Part shown: positions 21,703 through 34,575 of the stretch, in pieces
Position numbering within the stretch: position 1 is the stretch's first letter
Layout: each line of letters opens with the position of its first letter
Assembly: GCA_021521415.1 (NCBI GenBank)
Contig: JAIQDT010005012.1
Location: forward strand, 1-64,000
DNA length: 64,000 bases
Reading direction: 5' to 3'
Source: Bidens hawaiensis
Lineage: Eukaryota; Streptophyta; Magnoliopsida; Asterales; Asteraceae
Notes under the pieces: generated by a model
The model's database searches: none
The model's input: only the letters and a program-made list of their open reading frames with translations
What the model was told of the DNA's origin: nothing
Position numbers and translations under genes: made by a program

Positions 21703-24191
21703 TGTCACACCCCAACCATGACGGAAACGTTGGGGTGCAACCGATTGTTCATCACACACGACACTATTAAGTGACAATATTTAATCAACTCATTTAAATT
21801 CATAAAAACACAAAGAGTCACATAACTTGTTCATACAATAACCGAATTCAAATCATAGTAAATAATATATTGTTCGTTTTGCTAATATCCTAAAAGTCTC
21901 GATAACGTTTTTTTTTCTTCAAGTCCTCGAGTCAACCTAAAGTCAAACCTGTAACATTGCATAAATAGATTTTGTCAACACAAAGGTTGGTGAGCAATTT
22001 CATAGTTTTTGAACAATAGATATATAATATGAAATTCCACAACTTGTATACAAAACAATAAATAATAGCAACAATTTAGATAAATGAAATCGTTAATAAG
22101 AATACATTAACGACACCTTTCTATAAGGGGATGCCAAATATACTCGGATTTTGTATGAAATCGTTAATAAGAGTACATTAACGACACCTTTCTATAAGGG
22201 GATGCCAGATATACTCGGATTTATGAATCAACCATCCAAAAGCGGTAAACACATTAGCACTTAAGCATATAAGCATATAATCACCAAATCGAGCATTTAT
22301 TTAAGTGAAGTATACAATAAAGTTTGTGGTTTAAGACTCAAGTATAAATCATTTGGATTTGAATAAGTTTGCAATGTCACCCCCAAAATATAAAAGAGTG
22401 AAAACGGGGGATGAAAGTACTCACATTCAAGTAATAAACTTGAAAGATTTGATGATTTAGAGATTAACCGGAACGATGAGTTTAACGAACGAAGCCTAAA
22501 GGAGAAGAAGTCTTGTATTAGAAAAGTTGTCTTGGAAGTCTATAAATGAAAATAAATGTTAAGAAATATAAACAATTTAAAGTTTAAGGTTTAAAATGTA
22601 AATATTTAAGAAATTATAATAATAGTCCTTTAAAAATGTAATTTTGCTCGAAACCGGGTTAAAGTATCTAGCCCTTAATTTTACTCAACCTATGTTAAGT
22701 AATAAGGTGGGTAAAAATGCAAGAAAACAAGTCCCTTTATAATATAGATACTAAAACGGGTTTTAACGAGTGTTCGGGTGGTCGGTTCGGGTCTTGGTGA
22801 CTTGACCAAACCCAAAGTCAACTTTCCCAAAATAATAAATATATGAGATAACTCAATAAATCTTAAAGAGACTTAACCAAGTATGTAGTTCTATTGTTTT
22901 AGAACTAACAACGTCCGTTAATCGAGTGTTCGGTTTAGTCAGTCCAAACTTTGTTATAGGATCAAGTTGGATTCAACATTCCGAGTACTTTGTGAAAATA
23001 ATTAAAATCAGTTTATAAAGTATTTTTAAAGAAATATATAAGCTTTAATGGTTAAAAACACACTTGTGTGTCTTAAGCGAGTAAACTTGGTTTAGTTCGG
23101 TTTGGTTTGGTTTTTTATCTTGGAATAAGGCCAAGAATGGTTATCACATGTCCAAACATCATAGAACTTGTAAAATAATTTATAAATAATAATACCAAAG
23201 TTTTACATACAAAAAGTCAACAACAAAGTCTTTAAACGAAAGTTCGGTTTTCGGTTCGGATCTTGTTTCGGGATAAGACCGAGGTTAGATTCTACAAACC
23301 CATAACCATGGAACTAATTAAAATGATTTTAGAAACTCAAATCTTACATAAAACATGTTTATACAACTATTTAAACAAACTAGTAAACAAGAGTTCGGCT
23401 TCCAGTTTGGAGCTATTTACGGAATAACCGAGGCTAGTCTCTACAAACCCATAACCATGGAACTCAAAATGTAAAATAAAACTAAGATGAGCAGAAGTTA
23501 AACAAGTATAACTAGTTTGATAGTTAGATGCGGAAAATATATATAATCAAGGACTACTACGAGTCCTCCATGTAGCTTTGTCTTATGGGCCGGACACTTA
23601 ACCGACCGAGACCGGAGATATGCCCACCGAAGGTACAAAGGGTGCTATTATATATATGTTGTATAACAATCTTCAAGTATAAATAAGTGTTAACAAGTTG
23701 ATTATAATGTAAGACTATGGTCAGTTTGACTTTGGAAAGTCAAAACTGCCAAAAAAAATATGAAGAACACCTTTGAATGCTTGAGAATTGGAAGAGAAAG
23801 AGATGAATGAGCAAGGATTAATGAAGGGGATAGGGGGGTATATATAGAGTGAGTTGAAAGGGTCAGATATCAAGGTTTGCATGCAAGAGGGGTCAAGACA
23901 AGTCACAAAACAACAAAAATATAAAAAATAAAAAAATGGGCTGCTGGTCTGCTGCTGGTCAGCACGTCGGTTCGCGTCCGGAAGTTCGTTTTTGATGTAT
24001 CTTGAGCGTTTTAAATCCGTTTTCGAGTCCGTAAAAGGGGTTTTTCAAATTAGACAAGCGGGAATGTTTTAGTAACATAAAATCCAATATTTTGTATATT
24101 TGAAATGTTCGGGATATAAATCAGGTCGGTTTACAACATAAAAACAAATACAAAATAAATACAATTTGACCCGAAATCGAGGATTGTCACA
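21703..24191 (-). mobile_element. Solo LTR, 2.49 kb, long-LTR family
   Basis: It begins TGTCACACCCCAACC and ends GGATTGTCACA, with GTACT on both sides (21698-21702 and 24192-24196). On the minus strand it ends GGTTGGGGTGTGACA, a common end of plant Ty3 LTRs just before the primer site. A TATA-like tatatatag near 23838 fits minus-strand transcription. It contains a 71-bp tandem duplication (about 22086-22227). No internal domain is present. It is related to 11880-14145. Confidence 0.9.
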
Positions 24192-24196
24192 GTACT

Positions 24197-25410
24197 CATT
24201 TACACTAAACAATGGTTTCAGTCTAATTACAGACCTTAAACTGACAATTGAGTTTTGGATACATGTTTCGTTTACATACTATGTAGGTGGTAATTTTGGA
24301 CCCTTGATTTGAGTGAAATTAAAAAATATATGTATATATATACTAATTATTATTATTAGAGGTGACAAAATTTTATTACCAAAATAGTTATCTTTACCAA
24401 CAATTTATCAAAATAGACGATGAAATAGATCCTAACCAAAGTAAGCATGGTCAATGAAATGCTGACATCTTAGATATCACTAGGCAACCAAGCGAGTGTA
24501 CACGACTTGGGTAATATGGGTGTCCAACACAAGTTTTTTGTGATTTGGCCATTTGGGTATGAGTGACTTTGTAATAATAGTAAGGCCAAGGTGGTGGCTC
24601 ACCTTCGGGATTTAGGCACCATCTAGCGCAGTTGCGATACGCGTCCTAATGCTATTTTGCCAACTCCATTTTTGTTGATATTCCAAGCAGGTTTAGTTGT
24701 TGCCTAGCGGTGTCCAAAGGGGTGGTTAGCATTTTATTGGCTATCCTATCTGGTTAGGAGCTATAATAAATATACATGTATTTACATTATACAAGATTCT
24801 AAATATACTAAGGGAACCATCTTTTAAGCTAAACCCTTAAGGCCTAATGGTCACATGGAATGCAACATAAGAATGTTTCAAACATATAAGTATATAACCT
24901 AACAAACAGCTCCTTCATCTGTCATTCTCACTCGAGACAAGCCAACTAAACTGCTTTCCATTTTGACATGCACAAAAGATGACAAACCTGTTACCTATCA
25001 TGTTGTTTCGCAACCTTTTGATCATTTAGCTGCAAACAATAAATATATCATGTAAGAAAGACACTTATCAAGTTTATGCAAACTCTTTATCTGTTTTAAC
25101 TTTAGAAATCATTCACCTTGCTACTCATCTAAATTATTACACAACTGGTGATATTATGATAATCCACTATTATTACTTCATAATTCAACTCAAAATACAA
25201 AATAAACAATAAAGTTGCAATCAGATTATCAAAACTTAAACAAGTAACGAAACCCATTAAGAAACTAATTAGCCTTACATTTTTCTTTTCAGTAACATCG
25301 ACAACCCTTTACAAAAAAAAACTTATTGGACCCCACCAATACTCTGCTAGCCGGTAAAACACAACTTATGTTGGGCAGGTGGATTTGAGCCTAAGACCCT
25401 CGATACATGG
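24197..25410. other. Intergenic sequence without a recognised gene
   Basis: AT-rich, with no long reading frame and no element ends that I can define. The last part is the 3' flank of the minus-strand uL18 gene. Confidence 0.45.
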
Positions 25411-26361
25411 CTAATTAGGCTGATAATTTGCCGGCTGGAACCCATGTTTTGGAACTTTCTTCTTCTTAAGCTTGATCTTCACCATTACACCATTGTTCAT
25501 CACAGACTGAACCACATTCAAAAGTTTTCCCTCCAATTTCTCCCCCTTTCTCGGCGTATAAACCACATTATGAATATCATCAGCCAACGCCCTTTGCGCC
25601 AACACCTTCCCCACAGCAGCGCAAGCCGCATGACTCTTAGTCGAACCCAAATCAAACTTCATGTCCTTAGAAATCGAATGCGCAACCGCCACCACGTTAC
25701 TCGTCGCACGATGCACGATGCATGCACGAACCGACGCTTTCGATACATAAACATCCAAACAAAATGGCTCATGGTATGGCCCTGTAACCTGATTAAAAGT
25801 CAAAACCCTCTTCTTCTTTTCAATAAAAAATCTCTCATCTGACTTCCGTTCAACGTTTCCATGGGTTCGCTTCGGTTTCGGTTCAACTTCTCCGGCTTTG
25901 TCTTCGTTTTCGGTCGGTTTTGTATCCTTCGACTTGCATTTCGAGGATTTATTTTTATGAAAATTGTAATTATACTCCTCATACTCCTTTGAATCTTTAT
26001 CAAGCTTATAAAACAACTTTCCACATATTCTCAAATCATCAATATCATCAAACCCTAGGTCATCTGAATTTGGGTTTTCATGGTTAAGGTTATTAACCTC
26101 TTTATTATTATGAAATGGTAACTGATTTATGGAGCTTAAACCAGTTGAAACCTGCCAGGTGTCATTATCAATAATATCAACTTTGAACTTACTATTATTA
26201 TTATTATTATTAGTGGATTGAACACCAATTTTTGAAATTGAAGGGTGTAAGGTGGTAAATGGAAGAGTGTGTTTGATGGGTTGAAACTGGTACCTTGTGA
26301 TTACTCTTCTGATTAGCATCCAGGTCATGTTGGTTGATTGTAATTTTTTGAAGGTTTTCAT
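25411..26361 (-). CDS. uL18 (L18p/L5e) family ribosomal protein, probably organellar
   Basis: The 316-residue product has a C-terminal uL18 domain (about residues 195-300) with FCLDVYVSKASVRACIVHR, VVAVAHSISKDMKF, STKSHAACAAVGKVLAQRA and NVVYTPRKGEKLEGKL. uL18 binds 5S rRNA in the large ribosomal subunit. The N-terminal 40 residues are rich in Arg, Thr and Ser with few acids (MLIRRVITRYQF), which suggests mitochondrial import. The middle is a low-complexity Asn- and Lys-rich linker, including a run of six Asn. Plants have several such long L18p/L5e-family proteins besides the plain ribosomal ones, so a role outside the ribosome core is possible. The frame is open without introns. The first Met is used as the start; Met-12 and Met-15 are alternatives. 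No other gene lies close. Confidence 0.85.
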   Translation of the reverse strand: MKTFKKLQSTNMTWMLIRRVITRYQFQPIKHTLPFTTLHPSISKIGVQSTNNNNNNSKFKVDIIDNDTWQVSTGLSSINQLPFHNNKEVNNLNHENPNSDDLGFDDIDDLRICGKLFYKLDKDSKEYEEYNYNFHKNKSSKCKSKDTKPTENEDKAGEVEPKPKRTHGNVERKSDERFFIEKKKRVLTFNQVTGPYHEPFCLDVYVSKASVRACIVHRATSNVVAVAHSISKDMKFDLGSTKSHAACAAVGKVLAQRALADDIHNVVYTPRKGEKLEGKLLNVVQSVMNNGVMVKIKLKKKKVPKHGFQPANYQPN

Positions 26362-28480
26362 AGGAGCATAACGTCGAACAGTTGGTGTGCAGAATTAAGA
26401 TCTTGGTTGATGGGGTAATTGAAGCAGCATGTTGAAAATAATAGATCAGAAGACATGTAAGGGTGAACAAAAATCACATTCGACTTTATCTAAACAAATC
26501 AAAATCGATGTTTTAGAACCCGCTGAGTGAGTTTGGTTTGCTGAATGTGTTCGAAATGGAATTGTGGAATGTGTTGGAATTGGATTGAAGTGTTTGGTTG
26601 ACCAATGAATTGGAAACCACCAACACTTTCTCCGCTCTACTGATGACCCACAACATTTCGGGCAGACTCGGCCCGGAGACGACCCGAACCACTTCTACTC
26701 GACACTATTTGAAGATTCCAACGAATTTACTTGAATTCTTTCACATGATGGAAGGATCTGGAATTCCTTCATTTATAGGATTTTGAAGGAATTCCATTCC
26801 AATTCCAATTCCAATTCTTTGGCAACCGAACACATAAAAATGGAATTAAATTCCAATTCCAATGGAACAAACACCTTAAGGAATGGAAATAAATTCCAAT
26901 TTCTTCCAAATTCCATTCCATTCCATGAAACAAACGCACCATTAATGGGTTGGGCGTGAAAACGTTGCTGAGAATCAGTAAGATGTTGACACGTGTCTAA
27001 TTTATTTTATTAAAATAGGTAGATTTCATTTACCATATTTATTGTAATAATATTTTTGTGCGATTATCTCATTATCTACAAGAGATAATCATACAAAAAT
27101 ATAATTACAATAAATGTTACAGATTAACACTTTTGTCAATACATACTGACTTAGAGGTGTGTATGGGTCTGTTTGAAATGAAAATCCAAATAAATTTTTG
27201 AAAACTGTTCGGTTTTGATTGTTTTATTTTTTCATTTTGGTTTGAAAATTTTAGTTAAAAAAAGGCTCAAAATAATGAATTTGGGCCTACAACTTTGGCC
27301 TTCTTATTTTTTTTCTTAATTAATAGTTAATTGATTATTACACATTTGTACCTAAAATTTTGATGCTACCCCATTTATTGATTTCTTATAAATTCAATAT
27401 TCCATATTTTTTGTTACAATTTGGTTTTTGGTTGATAGCAAAGCCGTAACCAAATCGAAAAACAAAAACCAAACCGTCAGTTTTTTATTGGGTTTGGTTA
27501 TTTCGGTTTCGGTTACGATGGTAATTTTTGTTTCAGTTAGGTTATTTATGTTTCCCGCACTCTTACTTACCGTTAAAGATGGCAGCTGGTGTTATTTTTT
27601 TTAGTTTTATTTTTTTGTATTTAATTAGGATCTGGTTTGCACACCTTTGTTTTATATTTGGGCGCACATATTGCTTTTTACTATAAAAGCAATGCAATGT
27701 GGTAGAGTGGATATTAAGAGTGCGGTTTATGATACGATACAACTAAATCGAAGCCCTTCATGGTTCAAGAAAGATTGTTCCGAGTTTGGGCACTCACTGT
27801 TTTCGTCCGCACTAACATATTGCCACAAATACAAGTACAAGTGGAAGCTGTTCCTGTTCCATGTGTAAACCTGGGCCTGTTGGGCTTCGATTTGGGCCTG
27901 CTGAATCGGTCTGGCCCAACGGGTTAACATGAACATGGATTGGACCATTGATTGCATTATATATATATATTAGGTTGAGCATAAAGTATAACTGGCCCAA
28001 CAGTACAATCCAAAATGTTTTGAGGTTGATACAATTAGGTTTTGACGGTTTCACAGTTTGGTTGGTCGGCCATGTAAATCAAACTGTTTGTTTAACATTT
28101 TTTTTTCATTTTTGGGATATGAACTATTGAACGTATGTAAATGTGTCATACTTATGTTCTTTAATTATTTTACAAATGTCAAGTGAAACTAACGAAGTTG
28201 AAACCGTGAGACGTACGATTCAACCCAAAATTTCGTACTTAGGGAAAGTGTACTTAGCGATTCAACCCAAAATTTCGTCAAAACATGTGAAACTAAACAA
28301 CGAACACCACTAACACTATGACACGTAGTTGTCTTGTAAGTTATACCATTGTTAATACTAATACTTATTCAAATAAATACATAATAAATGATGATACTGT
28401 TTTTATTTATTTTTTTCAGAAAGCCAAACGATGGAAATGTATACTGAACTTCTTTTTCTTAAATATAAACTTCATGCACT
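26362..28480. other. Intergenic sequence, partly repeat-like
   Basis: 26362-26500 is the likely 5' region of the uL18 gene. 26760-26935 is dense in ggaat/attcc words, with a tail reading catgaaacaaacgcacc that resembles a MITE end. 27150-27560 is rich in ggttttggtt-like words. 27880-27960 holds gggcctg words and a short TA run. No gene is supported. Confidence 0.4.
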
Positions 28481-28600
28481 AAAACAAACCACATGCAAGT
28501 CCTCAAATCAGGAACCGCATGGAAAACCAGAAATTACAACAATATAAAAGGGGAATCGTACCAATCCTTCCATTCTATACGTTTGAATTTAGATCTATTT

Positions 28601-29657
28601 CTAATAAAAAAACGAACTAGCTTTAATCTTCGCGATAACATCCACCACTTTAACTTTCATCCTTTGAAAAACATCTCATTTCTAGCAATCCAAATACACC
28701 ATAAAGTCGTTAGCACAATCCCGTGAACCATCCTCGTCTCATGTTTCCGTAGCTTCAAACCTTTTGCTAAAGAGAGTAAATCCCTAACCTCAAACGCATA
28801 GAGCGGAGGTAGCCTACACCAGATCACAACCCGATCCCACATCTCCAATGCAAAAATGCAAGCAGTAAATAAATGGGCCGATGATTCTGTAGAATCGCCA
28901 CACAAAGGACAATTTATATCTTGTAAAATTATACCTCTCTTCGTCAATTCCACCCTAGTGGGGAGTCTATCTAGTTCCGCTCGCCAAGCCAAAACATTGC
29001 ACTTCAAAGGTATCCATCCATTCCATCTCATTTTATAAAAATCGCTATAATTTCGAGCCGAAAGAAATAGTTGTTTAACCGTGTATACCGTAAAATTAGC
29101 TGGGCCACCACCTACCCAATTACACGAATCCACTCCTTGAGTACAAGCGTAATCATGGATCTGATCCAAAATCCCAAAAAGTTCTCCAACCTCCTCAGCT
29201 ATCGTCGGTTATCTTTTCCAATTCCATTTCAAATTTTAATGGTGCTTCCAAGATTCTAATTTCAACCATGCAATCTTTACCTTCTAATCTAAATAGATTA
29301 GGACATGATTCTCGAAGAGGCGTTTCCCCAATCCACAAATCACACTAGAACCTTATAGACTTGCCATATCCAACCGAACCATAGAAAAAAGAATTTAGCT
29401 TCCTACCATCTGAAGTACATCTTTCTCCCATCTTCACAATCTCGTTCCAACATCAAGAAGAATTAGAGGCGAGAGGAAGAGACAACCAATTATTTTTACT
29501 CCTGTGACATTCTACAATGATCCGATTCCACAAACTGTTTGCTTCTTTCTTGAATCTCCAATGCCATTTAAGAAACAAAGCTTCGTTAATTTCTTTAAGA
29601 CGACTAATTCCCAAACCACCCACCTTTTTAGGTCTCGCAACTCTATCCCACACAACC
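28601..29657 (-). pseudogene. 3' end of a LINE (non-LTR retrotransposon) with zf-RVT domain
   Basis: On the minus strand the sequence opens with WDRVARPKKVGGLGISRLKE, the region behind the reverse transcriptase of plant L1-type LINEs. After degraded sequence with stops comes the zinc-binding zf-RVT domain (29060-28700), with WIPLKCNVLAWRAELDRLPT, CPLCGDSTESSAHLF and WCIWIARNEMFF. A one-base shift near 28657 separates the final VDVIAKIKASSFFY (stop at 28601-28603). The reverse transcriptase and endonuclease parts are missing, as expected from 5' truncation. A run of tens of bases before 28601 may be the 3' tail. Confidence 0.87.
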
Positions 29658-30063
29658 GGGTTTGGTGAGACCTTTACCCGTGAATTCGTTTAAAAGCTAT
29701 CTGGATTTGGTGACCCATGACCCGCTTATGTTTTTTACGATAAAATTGTTTATTAATTATAAATAATATTTTTTTCTTTTTAAATTGGATATTAAATTTT
29801 AGTATATCCCTATTTTATATGATTTTCATATCAAATAATTGGTAAGACTAATTTTTAATTTAATGAGATGTTATAACCTGTTTAAGAGCTATTTGGTTTT
29901 GGTAATACTCATACCCATGAATGTGGGTTAAATCAATGAGAGGCCTCTATTTAAAAATCAAGAAATCTGGTGGCTTCCATAAAAAGGGGAAGCGACCACA
30001 TTGCGACACATAGGATTTTAGGATTTTCGTTTATATATATTATAGATATATTCATAACCCAAC
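29658..30063. other. AT-rich non-coding sequence
   Basis: It holds two imperfect copies of a phrase with ttggtgaYacccatgaccc and gttataacctgtttaagagc. These words also occur in the repeat array at 33.7-40.0 kb. No gene is seen. Confidence 0.4.
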
Positions 30064-30492
30064 TTAGGTTTTAATGACCCAAGTACCCGGTCTATTCGTA
30101 GGATAAGGATAGGATATGCTTTTCAGTATCAAAACTTGTACATGAAACCGGACTAGATTCGTACCTGGTGATACTCAGAAACTGGAACCGGGTTTTCCAA
30201 TACCGTGTTTTTCAAATGGCCGATCTATACCCAAAATTACCCGACAAATACCGCGAAAAAGGTGCAGCCCCTTAAAACACCCAATCTATACCTAAAAATA
30301 TCCAAAAAAAAAATACCCAGAAATAAAGTATTCAAGTAAACAGTTTTAGAATACCGGCTCTACTCCCGACCCGGGTATGGACAATACCTGATTTTTAAAT
30401 ACCGGTCAAACTCGAGCTCGGTCCCATACCCGGTCAAACCTGAGCTCGGTTCCATACCCGGTACCGCGAAAAACCCGACTTGTGTACCTCTA
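30064..30492. mobile_element. Degraded non-autonomous hAT-type element
   Basis: The stretch shares word order with the element at 49563-50170 (ggataggatatgc, then many acccgg/ccgggt words, then aaaaacccgacttgt) and ends gtacctcta like that element. Imperfect aacccaa(a)c lies on both sides, which could be an eroded 8-bp duplication. The left end is uncertain. Confidence 0.55.
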
Positions 30493-31431
30493 ACCCAAAC
30501 CGAGTTATTCATATATAAACGGACCAAAATTTCCACATGTCACTAATGTAGGTAAACAAGATTCTAATAGCAGAGCAAAGCACACTTGTAAAAAAAAGGA
30601 AATATTAATTAAGCATCTAGAAAAAAAATACTAAACATTAAACATCTAACAAATTCAGTTACTTTCCTTATATACAAGCAATAACATCATAACAAAGATA
30701 CACATTTAAGGTAAATAGACACTTGTTTCAATAGCATGCTATACAATGAAACAATAACACATAACCACATGTTGCAACTACAAATTCACATCAATAGAGT
30801 CTAGAGTCTAATAGTGCACATAACCGTGGTTTTGAAATCCAAAGGTTGTTGGAATGGCGGTTTGGTAATTATGGTTCTCCAAACCCTCGTCCCGGGATGG
30901 TAGATTTGTAAATACAGAGATGTTGACCGCGTATGGCGTCTCAACCTTCGATTCTCCACTGAACCAGCACCATTGTGACAGGCCATAACATGCAGTTCAC
31001 CGTTTAAAGCAACGAACCCCACTGCTGACTCATCTAAGGCTCGTTTTGGTAAGGCGGTTTCCTTCCACCAGTGGTTTGAAGTCATGTCATACCTGTAAAA
31101 TGCAGAATTCGTGTTAAATGATACGTTTACTAGGCTTGAAAAACTGATAACTGAAGCATGTCAAGAAGTTAATAGAAGTATACAACACCAAAATTTTGAC
31201 ATCTAATAATTATCCTGCTAACATAGTAACATGGCATGCTGGTTTCAGAACCAAAAAACCAATAATATGTAAAGAACCATGAGAACCACGCGTTGCCCTT
31301 TAGGGTGTGCATGAAACCCAAAAAACGAATTCGTAACAGAAATAACCAAGCTGAGATAACTGAACCAAACCCAAAACTGGCAGTTTGGTCTTTTACATTT
31401 TTCTAAAACCAAATTTACGTTTCAGTTTTGG

Positions 31432-31557
31432 TTTTGCATGTTCCAAAAACCAAAAAACCAAACCAAAGCCAGAATAGATAGATTGGTTTTAAAGAAAGCT
31501 TAAAACAATCTATCTATTTTGGCTTTGGTTTAATTTGGTTTTCGGTACATGCAAAAC
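31432..31557. repeat. Inverted repeat (hairpin) in the kelch gene intron
   Basis: Two arms of about 60 bp centred near 31497, from ttttgcatg to catgcaaaa, include gccagaatagatagattg and its inverted partner caatctatctattttggc. It is probably a small foldback element. Confidence 0.75.
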
Positions 31558-32189
31558 CGAAACTGAACCTACCAAACTGCCTTCTTTTTTTTTGCATATT
31601 AGTTTCTGTTTTGCATGTACCAAAAACCAAAATCACCAAACCAAACCCGTAAAAACTGAAAAACCCAACTTTTATTATTGAGTTTATGGATTATACATGT
31701 GGTCCAGATATTTTAGACGCAGGTATGTAATAAATTAACCATATGTAATAATCAATTAACCAGGAATTAACAAAAGAATATTAAGCCTAAAGTTTCAAGC
31801 CCAAATTCATTATTTTGGGTAAATTTTTTCGGCCCGAAAAATGATCAAATGGCAACAACAAAAGAAATGGAAACCGAATCGACCCATTGCGAAAGCCCAA
31901 AAACGAAAAAATCAAAATTGAACAGTTTTCAACTACCCCAAAACCAAATTTTATTTTTTGGTTCAGTATAAGTATTTTTTGGTTCAGTTTAAGCCCAAAC
32001 CCAACCAAATCTGACCCATTACGTAAAACAAAAACAAAAGCTTGGTTTTAAGTTACATCAAGAGCAAAAACACACGCCACGTGAAGTTTACTTGATAAAT
32101 AGGATGATATGTAAACCAGATGAAAGAGCCACAAGTTCTAGTTGTAAATAAAGCTTATTCAGTTGCATAAAGACGGGTGCCTCATGTAT

Positions 32190-32776
32190 AAGGCTGTAAA
32201 CGAACCGAACATTCGGTGAATTATTGGTGAACTGTTTGGTTCGTTTATGTTCGTTCATTTTATAAATGAACGAACAAGAACAAGAAATTTCGATCGACTA
32301 ATTAAATGAACAAACATGAACAAAGACCATGCTCATTCAATTGTGTTCTTTAACGTTTGATAATGTGTTCGCTCACGTTTGTTAATGTTTGTTCGTTAAA
32401 GGTTTTTTAATAACTTGTTAATCACTTTCTAACCTTATCATATAGATTTAAGCAAACTTATTAGCTCCAAAACAAATATATATACAAGTATCATGTGATT
32501 AATTTCTATGTAAATGAACACATGAATATGAATTTTTTTTTAAAAAAAAACAGCACAAACTCAGGATCCTGAACCGAATTGTTAACAATGACCATTCTTG
32601 GTTAGCCAAATTAAATAAAAAATGTTTGCGTTCGTTTGTGTTCGTGCAAGATCATTTCCTTAATGAACATGAACAAGAAATTCCGTTCGATTAGGTGTCC
32701 GTGAACCGTTCGCTTGTCCGATAAAAGTTTAATGGACGAACATGAACGATGCCTTGTTTGGTTCGTTTACAGCCCT
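32190..32776. mobile_element. hAT-type MITE in the kelch gene intron
   Basis: The left end is ggctgtaaacgaacc and the right end is the inverted ggttcgtttacagccc. Many gttcg and cgaac words lie between them. The flanks tcatgtat and acacgtat are similar and could be a diverged 8-bp duplication. No coding capacity. Confidence 0.7.
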
Positions 32777-33716
32777 ACACGTATGTGAAGCACTAGCCTT
32801 GCAAATCGCCTATCGAGACTAAAACGCCTCGAAGCGTCTCGCGCTTTTCTAAACCAAGATAATGCATAAAACTGTCATATATGTTACAATAGATGGGTAA
32901 AAGTGAGGCGTAACGATTGAACTGGTTCTTTCAAATTAGGTGATTTTATTCGGCTAGTTATCGAAGCATGCCTAAATCTAATACCCTTAGCATACTATTG
33001 ACTCTACAACAAGCATACATCTAGTACCATAATAACATTATAACAATATTCAAAACAAACTTAAGTTACCTGAATATATCATTCTTATCAAGCATGAAAA
33101 TCCCGGTACAACCTCCATTAACATCCTCAACAACCGCAATCCTCCCAAGCTGCCTCCTCTCCCCTTCATCCCACATATCCCCAACCGCCCTCCACCTCCC
33201 ACCGCCACCCTCAAACCGCATCACCGCAGCGTCCCTATAATACTCATCCACCGGAAACACCCCCAAAATCGTCCTCGAGTCACCATACCCACCCATTACC
33301 CAAAACTCCTTATCACCCCCATTCCCCACCGTAAACCCCACACACCCGGCCCGAAACCGCGGCAGCCCATCCAACCCGACCCACTCATTCCTCCCAATAT
33401 CGTACACCTCATCCGAACTCATCCGACTCCCGGCCGCACCAAACATCGTGTGCCGAGACCCCCCAGCCGCAACAACAATCCGGTTATTATCCACCGCGGC
33501 ACACGCAAAGCTGCCGCGTGGCGTGATCATCGGCGGGAGGAATTCCCACGTCTTGGTGACGAAATCAAACCGGAAAGCGGACGAGGACGGGGACGGGCGA
33601 TCGAGGGGAAACGAGCGGGTATCGAACAAAGACCCGCCGAGAATGTAAATATGGAAGCCATGGGAAACTGATGCGAAATTGCGGAGGCCGTAGACGTGGG
33701 GGTTGCAGGGCATAAG

Positions 33717-34575
33717 GGACTTTTAATGTATTTGGTTCTAATTCACGGGTGTGGGTATCATCAAACCCAGATATGCCCTTAAACGGGTTATAGCATCTCA
33801 TTAAATTAAAAATTAATCTTATCAAAAAGCTAACATATCTTTGATTATGCGTTTGATGCTAACATATCTTTGACTATGTGTTTGGAGACCTAACTCATCT
33901 TTAACCATGTGTTAGGAAATCTAATGCGTCTTTGACGACATGTTAGCATAACACGTCGTCAAAGACGCACTAGATTTCCTAACACATGGTTAAAGACGCT
34001 AACACACTGTCAAAGACGCACTAGATTTCCTAACACATGGTTAAAGACGCTAACATGTCGTCAAAAACGCATTAGATTTCCTAACACATGATAAAAGATG
34101 AGTTAAAAAGGGACATTTTTGGAATTATTAAGTTTGAGAGACAAAAATGGAATCTGCTTTCAAAATAAGGCCATTTTGGGAACTTTCCCAAAAATTAGCG
34201 GGTCATGGATTTCACCAAACCTATATAGATTTTAAACGAGTTATGACATCTAATTTATTTGTGAAAAACACTTTAATTATTAAACCCTAAGTATAGTATT
34301 AACTTTCTTACAATAAATGAAATTAAAATCCAAAAATATATATTCACAATATTATAAACGAAAAATATAAAACAACCTCGTAATACGGGAGGATAAAATC
34401 TTAAATACATATGAACGAAACCTTTAAAATCTCTCTGGTTGCATTTCAACCCTCTCAAGCCACCAGATTTTGCTTCATTTATAAATGGAGGATTTTAATG
34501 CATTTAATCTGAATTCACAGATTTGAGTGTCACCAAACCCAGATAGCCCTTAAATGAGTTATAACATCTCATTAA
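33717..34575. repeat. Repeat array of about 512-bp units, left part
   Basis: The tail of one unit (33717-33835) and most of another (34198-34575) contain gcgggtcatggatttcacc, tttaatgcattt and accaaacccagatagccc in the same order as 39190-40020. The Mutator-like element at 34576-39189 interrupts the array. The array begins exactly where the kelch gene loses its 5' part. Confidence 0.78.
33836..34105. repeat. Foldback of gacgctaaca units
   Basis: A left arm (about 33890-33955) carries ccatgtgttaggaaatctaa and a right part carries its inverse, ttagatttcctaacacatgg, twice in tandem (33960-34022 and about 34020-34090). The unit gcgtctttgacgacatgtta is inverted likewise. It is non-coding and lies within the array. 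Confidence 0.85.

Larger units (their letters stand above)
30801..33713 (-). pseudogene. F-box/kelch-repeat protein, kelch part only (5'-truncated)
   Basis: Two exons on the minus strand, 33713-33070 and 31092-30801, join in frame across a 1,977-bp intron with GT-AG borders and give 311 residues. The protein begins MPCNPHVYGLRNFASVSHGF. Kelch blades follow (FHIYILGGSLFDTRSFPLDR, ITPRGSFACAAVDNNRIVVA, FWVMGGYGDSRTILGVFPVD) and exon 1 ends MLDKNDIFR. Exon 2 has YDMTSNHWWKE, ELHVMACHNG and LYLQIYHPGTRVW. It resembles OR23-type F-box/kelch proteins, substrate receptors of SCF ubiquitin ligases. In that family an F-box and about 100 residues precede this start; here an in-frame stop lies just upstream, and at about 33717 the sequence changes abruptly to a repeat found again at 34480 and 39620. 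Without the F-box it could not join an SCF complex, though the remaining frame is clean. Confidence 0.83.

Noticed and set aside
11880..24191. The two long tgtcac-type elements as foldback DNA transposons
   Set aside because: Their ends are not inverted repeats of useful length, and both have TG...CA ends with 5-bp duplications, which fits LTRs.
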